A program made the position numbers and the translations under genes. DNA of 18,247 bases from Cytidiella melzeri (lineage: Eukaryota > Basidiomycota > Agaricomycetes > Polyporales > Irpicaceae), in contig JABYQR010000582.1 of assembly GCA_022592445.1 (NCBI GenBank), positions 1 to 18,247 on the forward strand. The letters are read 5' to 3'. Positions 9,376 to 17,900 of the stretch are shown here, piece after piece (position 1 is the first letter of the stretch; the number at the start of each line of letters is the position of its first letter). A model generated the notes under the pieces. That model saw only the letters and a list, made by a program, of their open reading frames with translations, ran no database searches and was not told where the DNA came from.

Positions 9376-10146
9376 GTGATACTTACTTCCCCCGAGATGA
9401 TTTTTTGCCACCCCATGTTCTCTAACATGATGCAAGACGCGAACTGGACAAAGCACTTTATTGGTACAGTTATTGACAAGGCCCACTGCGTTCTGGATTG
9501 GAAAGACAAATTCCGCACAGCCTTCGGCCTCTTCAAGAAGATGCGGTCATCTCTTTCATTTTCAATTGCAGCAACAACCGATCAAATCTTACGACGATCA
9601 TCTGCAAAATGGTTGGCGGTGAGAGCGGCTTTCCCGCACTTGACTTCTTACTCAATGAAGTAGCTGAACATAAACCCCTTGTTTGGACGACTGTATTTTT
9701 CAACACCCGAGATACAACACGTTGTGCAGGTCAATACCTCAGAGAAAAGTTTCCTCCGGATTCCCCGTACTGTCACCAAATCTTCTCCATGTGGGCAACC
9801 AAAAGTCCTAGAGCCAAGCACGTGATTATTAGACAATTCTGCAAGGGAAAAATCAATGTGCTCTTGGCAACTGAGGTCGCAGGCCTGGTGAGTACAATGT
9901 CCAATGAGTATGTGCGTTGACTGATAAGCGCAACAGGGAATTGATTTTGGCAACGTGCGACGCTCTGTTCAGTACCTCGCCCCTCAAAAACTCAGCGAGT
10001 TGACTCAGCACGTTGGCAGAGCAGGGCGCAATGGCAAACCGGCCCTTGCTATTCTTCTTGTCGAACCGTCTGTGCTCCAAAAAGTGTGGAAACGCCGCGC
10101 AGCCTACACTACAGGCAAGGTGACGAACAAGGCACGAGAGACAGAG

Positions 10147-10570
10147 ATCAAGGTTGAGGAAGTCGACAACAGCATGCCAATGGACAAAGATCTCCGTACA
10201 CTGGATCCAGCGCAGAACAAAGAGGTTGAAGGAGAGGTCAAGGTCGAGGTTAAAGTCAGCGAGGAAGAGATTGAAGGAGAGGTCGAGTACAAGGTTGAAA
10301 TGGGCGGGAACGAGCTGGAGGTTGAAGTTGGCGAGGCCGAGGTTGAGGACCGCAAGGGACTCGCAGGAGAGGTGAACAAGGAAGAAGGAGAGGTCGGGGT
10401 CGAGGACGACGATGAGGACAAAGACAAAGGCAAAGACGAGGAGGAGGATAATAATGATGGCGAGGATGAGAGCAACGACCAGGGAGACAATATAGGTAAC
10501 AAGGCAGACATGGAAGAGGGACAATGTGAGGACGACGAGGAGGATACAGATGAGGAGAATTACCGTAAGA
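10147..10570 (+). repeat. Low-complexity acidic (Glu/Val/Asp) tail in RecQ exon 4
   Basis: About 140 codons between motif VI and the zinc cluster are dominated by GAG/GAC/GAT, GTT/GTC and AAG. They form degenerate EVEGEVKVE / EIEGEVEYKVE / LEVEVGEAEVE repeats and then a DDDEDKDKGKDEEE stretch. Long antisense and alternate-frame open frames over this stretch (280, 135 and 73 codons) are shadows of its stop-poor composition. Such tails are length-variable and probably arose by replication slippage. Confidence 0.85.
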
Positions 10571-10733
10571 TTGTGGAGGAAAGCATGAGAGAGATTGCGG
10601 AAATGAAGGCCTGTCGACACGCGGTCACAGACAGGTACTATGACAATCTGGTTACCAATAGAGGTCACAGTGAGCCTATCACCGTATCTGTCCACCTGCT
10701 GACTCCTATGTCCTGAGAGTCCTCACTGTACCC

Positions 10734-10748
10734 TGCTGCAACAATTGC
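10734..10748 (+). other. CCNNC zinc-cluster motif of the RecQ-like protein
   Basis: TGC TGC AAC AAT TGC lies in the frame entered only after splicing out 10670-10719. Without that intron, exon 4 runs into a TGA at 10714-10716 (253-codon frame). The donor is A|GTGAGC, the branch site is CTGACT and the acceptor is GAGAG. The conserved cluster in the new frame supports this intron and rules out a frameshift here. Confidence 0.75.
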
Positions 10749-11729
10749 CTTTGCAAACGCGGAGACAACCATCGGGCAGCTCTGTCTGAAGATGAGGCAA
10801 GCCTACTGGCTCTGATTGCACGCATCAAATCTCGCCCTCCTCCACCTGCACCTCCGCAGTACTCAAACAACACAAAACAACGCAGGCACGAACATTACAA
10901 ATATGTCTTGCAGGACTTGCACGTATGGCGTCGCGAGACTTGGCTGTCTGACGTTTCCCACGGTGTACTTCCCGCTGAGGCTATCATCGACGACCAAGTG
11001 CTGATCACTCTCGCTAAGCATGCACGTATTCAGACACTCGAGGACCTCAAGATTGCGCTGCCAGACTGGGACTGGGCTGATGAGCTAGGCCTTAGAGTAC
11101 TCGAACAAAAGGACAACGCGGACTTCTTTTGGCTCACCGACCATGCACAAAAGAAGCAACAAAAGACTCAAGAACAGAAGGCGGCAACAGCAACACAACG
11201 CACTAACGCCAACATTGTACGAAACGCTGCAAGAAGAGATGCTCGTAAGGCGAGGAAACAAGAAGAAGAGGCCACAAATCCTTCCGACCCACCAGGAAGT
11301 GTTCTGGAGTACGAGCCGGAAAGCAACGGGTTTTCTCGACAGGACTCCCCTCTGGTTATAGACAAAGAGCCTCTCCTATCGTTATCGTTAACAACGGAAC
11401 CAGCTCCATGCTTTTTCTCTGAGTCTGCTAATCTGCTCTCGTCTATTACTGGGCTTCTGGAGCTTGTGTCTTTGGATACTTGTTTGCCTCTCAAGCTGAC
11501 TCGTGTGCCTAGACTATTGACAAAACGCAAGATTAATCGTGCCTTGGATTTTGTGTTAGCCATACGTGATGATCTGACAAACCCGTACAAAGAAGACCTG
11601 CCAAAACTGCAGCCAAAGCGTCGCAAAACCACTAATCAGATCTCCCTGGATGTGACACCTGTCACAACTGCCACTAATGATTCCAGTGCTGTACTGTCTA
11701 CCCCTTCAAGACCTCGACCGCGGCCATGA

Positions 11730-12185
11730 CCAGTAATCAGACTCAACATGACAACTACAACTGACATCTCGCAGAATCCAGTTGCTGAGCCGCATGCTAG
11801 ATCCCAGTCTGGCCAGCTATGTGTCGTGTTCAAACCTCCTGTTGTTCAGTCTCCAAGTGAAGGTACCTCTTGTATCAGCATCATTGCATCTCTCTTCATG
11901 TATAATCTGCTGACAATCTTGTGCATGCATAGAATTGTCAAAGTCAACTGCAGAACCAGACCCAAAACCAAGACCAAGACCAAGACCAAGACCAAGACAT
12001 TAACTGCATGCCAGGTGCGCTATATCTGTTTTTGACAATGTCGGAACCAATGGCTCATCAATTGTGCCAGATACAAACAATGTCCCTGTGACAGTTTGAG
12101 TGTTGTATGTGAATGAGCTTGCAGAACACCTTGTACAGCTGTTCAACCAGATGTGAATCAGATAGTGCATGTTCTACTGTATCAA
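11730..12185 (+). other. No recognised gene; short open frame with hexanucleotide run
   Basis: A 95-codon plus frame at 11748-12035 starts 18 bp after the RecQ stop. It ends in a Lys-Thr run produced by an (ACCAAG)-type hexanucleotide array at about 11968-11998. It could be a detached piece of the helicase tail or a chance frame. I see no motif. Confidence 0.4.
11968..11998. repeat. ACCAAG hexanucleotide microsatellite (about 5 units)
   Basis: Consecutive ACCAAG units are preceded by an imperfect ACCCAAA unit. In the plus frame they encode alternating Lys-Thr. This is a simple-sequence repeat with no sign of function. Confidence 0.85.
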
Positions 12186-13861
12186 TACTAGCGTTAGCAA
12201 GGCCGGCAAGCGGCAAGCACAATTCCTGAAGATTGAATGAAATACCACTGTTTGAGCCAGATTTGTAAGTAAACTTGCTGCTGGTAGCAACCTGGACAAG
12301 TAGTTTTGTTAGGAATGGCTTCTTCAATGAGCAGTGTATAGTAAGTTGGTAGTTTGTCTTCACTAGAGCATACAATCATTCATGAAAGAAGAGGGACTGT
12401 GCTGTATTGTTTGAATTGCAACAATGGGTGTGAGTACAGGATTATAACAAGTTTGTGGAGTAGAGCATCGAGATCAAGATTGTTTGACATGCGTCTTCAT
12501 CTTAATGGTGTTGAACTATGTTAAATAATCTAGATACAATTTGGTAAACTGCAAGAGCAGGGTTACAAGTGATTATGTTATTGATAGCAAATTGAATAAA
12601 TCATATAGCATGAAATAGTTAATTGTACCTGTGACTTTGTTAACAAATTGACTGTATTACGGGCATTTGCAATTGGTGACACCTTTGATAGACAACTTAA
12701 TCTGGGATAAAGTGACTGTAGTACAATTGATAAGTTTGGTTGTGGGGAAAGGAGACATACATCGATGAAGGTAGTCGTCAATGGTAGCAAGAGGCGTCAT
12801 CTACCTTGTCATTAATCTTGTGCAGCTGATTCTAGAAAATTACTTGCTTCAAGAATGAGGGGCTTGAGGGTGTCTCATTAGATCAATTGCTAGAACATGC
12901 CACATGTGTCCTGTTGATGTCTGCACTGCCTCACCCCCATTGGAGCTGCCACTTTGCTGGGTTCTGATTGCAGCTCCTGCTTTTGGAGCAACTAGTGGTT
13001 GTGAAACTGTGTGGGAGGATCAAAGGCAGTGCTCTATGCTAATGCAACCACGTCCTGTTTATGTCTGAACTGCGTCGGCCCTATTAGAACTGCCACAGGC
13101 TATGTCCTGATGGTAACTCCTACTTGTAGAGCAACTGGTGGTTGTGAAACTGTATGGAAGAATCAAAGGCAGTGCTGTATGCTGATGCAACCACGTGCTG
13201 TTCATGTCTGAACTGCCTCAGCCCCATCAGAACTGCCACAGGCTATGTTCTGATTGTAATCCCTCAAAAAGCAACTAATGGCTGTGAAACTTTGTGGAAC
13301 AATCCGACGCAGTGCTTGCTGCCGATGCAACCATGTCCTGTTAATGTCTGAGCTGCATCAGCACTATTGTAACTGCCACAGACTGTGTTCTGATTGTAAC
13401 TCTTGCTTATAGAGCAACTGGTGGTTGTGAAACTGTATGGAAGAATCAAATGCAGTGCTTGCTGCCAATGTGACCATGTACTGTTGATGTCTGAACTGCC
13501 TCACCCCCATTGGAGCTGCCACAGTTGTAACTCCTGCTTGGATAGTAGTGGCTGTGAAACTTTGTGGACCAATTGAATGCAGCGCTGGCTGCTGATGAAA
13601 CCATGTCCAGCTGATGTCTGCACTGCCTCACCCCCCATTGGAACTGCGACAGGCTGTGTTCTGATTGTGACTCCTGCTTATAGAGCAACTTGTGGTTGTG
13701 GAACTGTATGGAAGAATAAAATGCAGTGCTCTATGCTGATGCAGCCACGTGCTGTTGATGTCTCAACTGTATCAGCCCCACCAGAACTGCGACAGGCCGT
13801 GTTCTGATTGTAACTCCTGCTTGTAGAGCAATTGTTGGTTGTGAAACTGTATGGAAGAATC
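12186..13861 (+). repeat. Dispersed repeat family, copy B, with tandem 143-bp array
   Basis: This is homologous to copy A from the CTAGCGTTAGCAAGGCC start (12188) to the first 143-bp unit. Instead of one unit it carries seven (12911-13861). The 5' ~310 bp also match copy C (13862-14168). Alignable landmarks with copy A include AATAATCTAGATACAATTTGG (about 12521-12542), GACACCTTTGATA (about 12678-12690), GGGATAAAGTGACTGTA (about 12704-12720) and GGGTGTCTCATTAGATCAA (about 12867-12886). Minus-strand frames of 105 and 61 codons occur in the 5' part. Their residues differ freely between copies, so I do not call genes. The element class is unknown. Confidence 0.8.
12911..13861 (+). repeat. Seven-unit tandem array, period about 143 bp
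   Basis: Units begin at 12911, 13055, 13198, 13338, 13481, 13608 and 13752. Lengths are 144, 143, 140, 143, 127 (internal deletion), 144 and about 110 (truncated). Each has the order CTGTTGATGTCTGAACTGCC, a CCCCATT-GAACTGCCACAGG box, TGTTCTGATTGTAACTCCTG, GGTTGTGAAACTGTATGGAA and a GCAGTGCT..GATGCAACCA end. The period is not a multiple of three and the open frames drift between units, so the array is not a protein repeat. Copy A holds a single homologous unit. The last unit stops at AATCA exactly where copy C begins. Confidence 0.9.
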
Positions 13862-14168
13862 ACTAGCGTTAGCAAGGCCGGCAAGCGGCAAGTACAATTG
13901 CTGAGGATTGAATGAAATATTACCTTTTGAGCAAGATTCGTAAGTAAACTTGGTGCTGGTAGAAGCCTGAACAAGTAATTTTGTTGGGAATAGCTTTTCC
14001 AATGAGTAATGTATAGTAAGTTGGTGGTTTGTCTTCACTGGAGCACACAACCATTCAAGAAAAAAGAGGGACTATGCTGTATTGTTTGAAGTGCAACAAT
14101 GGGTGTGAGTACAGAATTGAAACAAATTTGTGGAGTAGAGCATGGAGATGAAGATTGTTTGACATGCC
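13862..14168 (+). repeat. Dispersed repeat family, copy C (5' fragment)
   Basis: This begins CACTAGCGTTAGCAAGGCCG, the same start as copy B (12188). It follows copy B through GTAAGTAAACTTG-TGCTGGTAG, TGTATAGTAAGTTGGT, GAGGGACT-TGCTGTATTGTTTGAA, ATGGGTGTGAGTACAG and GAAGATTGTTTGACATGC, then breaks off at about 14168. Head-to-tail contact with copy B fixes CTAGCGTTAGC as one terminus of the repeat. Confidence 0.8.
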
Positions 14169-14342
14169 TTATGGTTCAGCCACAATATATGACAAATGAG
14201 TGGCAGCTATGTACCATATCTCCCTAATTTGAGTAGTATATAGCGTCGGCTATTAACAATACATGGTACCACATTTGCATGGGTGCTAACTTTTTTCCTG
14301 TTTATACATTCAGCAAAAAATGAGGCCAAACCAACAATGCTC
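14169..14342. other. Unassigned spacer
   Basis: I see no gene, repeat relation or recognisable signal between the end of repeat copy C and the start of the 286-bp tandem duplication. Confidence 0.4.
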
Positions 14343-14905
14343 TTGCATTCATGGGAGCACAATATACACGGGAGCTACACAATTGGCTGTCATTGTTGTG
14401 TGTGCAACCCACATGGAAGCAATGGGGAATGACCTCATGTGGGCGGACCTACCCCCATGTATAGCAGTGTCATTTGGGTATGTGCTAAGATGTCTTGCCA
14501 CGCATTTTACGTACCAGCCCATATATATAGCAGAGGGTGTTAAGGATACATAACATGATATTTGCATGTGTACCAATTACTCTGCTATGATGTATTCAGT
14601 GTGAAATGCATTTGAACCAAGGTTCATGTTGCATTCATGGGAGCACGATATACACGGGAGCTACACAATTGGCTGTCATTGTTGTGTGTGCAACCCACAT
14701 GGAAGCAATGGGGAATGACCTCATGTGGGCGGACCTACCCCCATGTATAGCATTGTCATTTGGGTATGTGCTAGGGTATGTGCTAAGATGTCTTGCCACG
14801 CCTTTTACGTACCAGCCCATATATATAGCAGAGGGTGTTAAGGATACATAACACGAGATTTGCATGTGTACCAATTACTCTGCTATGATGTATTCAGTGT
14901 GAAAT
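14343..14905. repeat. Recent tandem duplication, period 286 bp
   Basis: Unit 1 (14343-14607) and unit 2 (14629-14905) differ by five substitutions and one 12-bp direct duplication in unit 2 (GGGTATGTGCTA at 14762-14773 and 14774-14785). The units are separated by 21 bp. A truncated third piece (about 14905-14935, GCACAATTGGTTGTCATTG) follows. Open frames of 77/81 codons (plus) and 75/79 codons (minus) occur in both units, simply because the units are copies. I do not regard them as genes. Confidence 0.92.
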
Positions 14906-14987
14906 TGCACAATTGGTTGTCATTGTGTTGATAAGATCTATACCATAGCTGAAAGAGGAGTTCGGAGTCTATCTGATGGTGAATAGT

Positions 14988-17900
14988 CTACCTTGTTTGA
15001 ACATGATACAGCTGTATGTAAGAGTCAAATGTTTTGCATCTTTCGTAGAACTTGTGCCACATCTCAGTTTGCTTGTATGCATAGCACTCATGCCCTGGTC
15101 TTTGTGCAGTTTCAGCTGCTTTGGCCCGATCCTTCCAAATATTCTCTTGATGCTTGAACCAATTCTTTGTCATGAGCATATCTGTAGCACATTGCTGTAC
15201 CTCTTCACTCCAACGATCTCGACGCTGTTTGGCACGCAGCCACATGATTCTATGAACTTGACAAAGAAAAATCAGACAAAATGTCAAAAGGTAGCTTTGT
15301 TACTTACATTCTTGCAGCCATTTACTGCTATTTTCCTTTCTTCCATCTTTGATCAGCCAAAACCAAGGCATCATGTCTCTGCGTTGACCTGTTCGATTCT
15401 CCTCTGTGATGTCTTTGTTTACAGTGAGGTGTTTGTCCTTCAATTCCTCATACAGACTTAATTTGTCTGAGGCTAGTTGTACCAGTGCCGTCCGAGCTAT
15501 GCGGTAAGACAGAACTGCCTTGTTGATCTGAACAAAGAAGTGTCATCTTGGCTTTTATCCGGGTGTTGCGAATTGATCCCATACCTTGTCCTGCACAAGC
15601 TTGATGTTTCCCCACAGACGTGTTCTACCCGTGGAAGAGGTTGCATGAGGCAACTGAGCCCGATAAATCAATGCCTTGTATGCCAGACCATCCCGGAGTC
15701 TTTCGAGAGCATCATTTGCCTGACCTTCTCGAAGAGACAATTCATACTTAGCCCATTTCTGCAACTGAAGGCCCTTGCAAGCATTAACACCAATCAACGA
15801 GGGCAGAAAAAGCCTATCTGCTACAGCAGATAAATCGCCGTCATCATCTAGCTCATCATCATCATCATCATCATCCTCTAGATCCTCCCAATCTGATGCA
15901 AAAACACCACGATGTCCAGTATCTTCGGTCGAACTGCGTTGAGCGGCCTCATCTTCAGCATCAGAGGATGCAGAGCTTGATTCTGCGTCACTGAGAAGCT
16001 GATTGTCTGCATCTGGAATATCGCCTTCAAAAACATAACACATATTGTGGACGGGAAGTTGCAGCATCTCCTGAATCTTCGTCCAGTGCTCTGTTGGTAT
16101 GACCTGTTGAGCTTCAGCCATACACTTGGCAATGTTGGCTGAGAGCTTGATGTCTTCTTTTCTCAGTTTGTCTACCTGAGATTGAATCAAGAAGCCTTTT
16201 TCCAGACGCCTCTTTTCCCAGGCATGTATGTGTCTGAAGTGATAATTATTAAGCAACAGTCAGTTGGATGTCAAATTATGTACATGTACATATGCTTACT
16301 GCTTTTGCTGTAGTCGGATGGCGTCATCAAGCCATGCAATGATAGTAATTTGCTCAATCCTGTTTGTCTTCTCCATCAGTTGATTCTTCAAATCAGTTTG
16401 TGTTGGAGCTAGTCATGGTTAGGAAATCATAGATCAAGTGAAGCAACATAAGTACCTTTATCCATGGACACCTCAAATATCCTCAAGTGCTCGCCTCTCA
16501 TGGTCAAAGCATCTCTTTCTTGCTGTTTCCAACTCTCTTGATCCATGTCTGGGGGTAGTGCTTTGCTTAGATCGTCAAATGCGCTCTCTGCCTGTTGAAG
16601 CCCTGTCAATGCGCCCTTCAGCCTTTTGAGCAGCGCTCCAACTGAAGAGTAGAATTGTAAGTAAGGAAATATCATTGTATGTGATGTAACGTACTGCATG
16701 AAACTAGCTTTCGCCAATTATGATCTCGGATCTGATGATCCAGTGCTTCTCTTCGATGTTCAAAAGACATTGACCGCATAGATTGGACAATTCCCTTCAA
16801 TGGTCCCCAAATGGTCTCCATGAGTTCTCCATCCAACTGGCCAGCACCACGGATATAGTTCAACGTATGTGTGACATAACACTGCTGAACGTGTGCCGAG
16901 AGGTGGAATTTGCCTACTGCGTATTCTATTCCATTTGTGGGAATCGAATCCGGCAGAGAAAGACCCTTGTTGGCTGCCAGCCTATCTTGAAAGTGTTTTC
17001 GCCACTGGCAGCAAACATCATAGATGATGAGAAGCGACTGGAGCTCCTGACTGTTGAAACTGCTCCCTTTGCAGATGCTGTAGTCCATATACATCTGCCT
17101 GCAAAAATACCTGGTCAGAGCTCATGCAAGGAAGACAAAGTCAAAAAATGTGTGCTTCGGAGAAAGCAGTGCTTGTATACATATGCTATAGCATGTTGCA
17201 GATACTGTATGTTTTTAGCGAAAGCGCAAGACATATAAAAATACATAGGTGCATACATGCATTGCTTGAACACAAAACGCGAGAAAAATAAATTTCAAGG
17301 CTGACATTCAAAAACAACATGTATGCATGCCTTGAGCCTCACGAGTGCCGTGAGCTCTCATGCAGAGCTGGACACATATATACCATACATGATGGAACTT
17401 CACATGTAGATGGCAGTTTGTATGCAAAGCTTGCCATATGAATGAAGTCGCACTGATGCATAACCTCTCTGCATTACCAATGTTATGCGCTTTATCTATG
17501 ACAAATGGCACAGATAAATCACAGAACTCTTGGTACCCTCCCTTGTAGTTCTGACATTGCACAAAGCAGATAACTCACCACTCTCCTCCCTTGACAAAGT
17601 CAACAACTGAGCCTGGCACAATACAGGCGTGTCTTGCGCAGCATGCTGCTCCGATACCAGTACAATCTTTATGCTGATTTTTTCCTTTGTCCTGGGTGTT
17701 GTTAACGCTTCGATGCTGATGGCATGTTGATTTCTTAGAGAGAAAAATGAGTAATTGCATGCAACAAATCAGCTTCAACATTGAACACTTGCCTGAGGGT
17801 ACTCTGTGGCTGTATTCAAATGCTTCTCGTATGCACTCCGCTCTGTCATATATCCTTCTCCATTGGAGAGCGGAACATCAAGACTGGAAGACTTTGAAGC

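Larger units (their letters stand above)
8616..11729 (+). pseudogene. RecQ-like ATP-dependent DNA helicase, inactivated (five exons)
   Basis: Inferred exons are 8616-9149, 9215-9295, 9352-9887, 9937-10669 and 10720-11729. The introns are 65, 56, 49 and 50 bp, all GT..AG. Motifs in order: QTDVGEAFLLG; Walker A ATGCGKT (9039-9059); VIVSPLNMLENDM; ILTSPEM (motif Ib); VIDKAHC in place of DEAH (9469-9489); FPALDFLL; VFFNTRDT; KINVLLATEVAGLGIDFGNVRRSVQY (motif V, spliced); QHVGRAGRNG (motif VI, 10006-10035); an acidic tail; and a CCNNC zinc-binding cluster (10734-10748) like the PCCDNC of fungal RecQ-like proteins. The C-terminal RRETWLSDV..LPAEAIIDDQVLITLAKHARIQTLEDL region is the usual tail of the expanded fungal RecQ family. 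Three lesions are visible: TAG at 9373-9375, Glu to Lys in the DEAH box, and a deletion/frameshift near 9570 that removes the ATS/T-AT region (motif III). The family is sure and the start codon is likely. Relation to telomere-linked helicases is inferred from family knowledge. Confidence 0.93.

Noticed and set aside
9853..10695. Long antisense frame (280 codons) and other frames over the acidic tail
   Set aside because: These are produced by stop-poor, purine-rich repeats encoding Glu/Asp/Lys/Val. The sense frame is supported by RecQ motif VI upstream and the zinc cluster downstream.
12058..12375. 105-codon minus frame shared with the 92-codon frame in copy C as a conserved protein
   Set aside because: The shared stretch differs at many residues without a bias to conservative change, and copy A is frameshifted. 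It is better explained as repeat DNA homology.
12911..13861. Tandem array as a CRISPR or a repeat protein
   Set aside because: The units are ~143 bp, contiguous and degenerate with no unique spacers. The period is not a multiple of three and the open frames drift between units.
14320..14851. Paired 77- and 81-codon frames as duplicated small genes
   Set aside because: They arise because the DNA is tandemly duplicated. The 12-bp insertion keeps frame by chance, and both strands are equally open.
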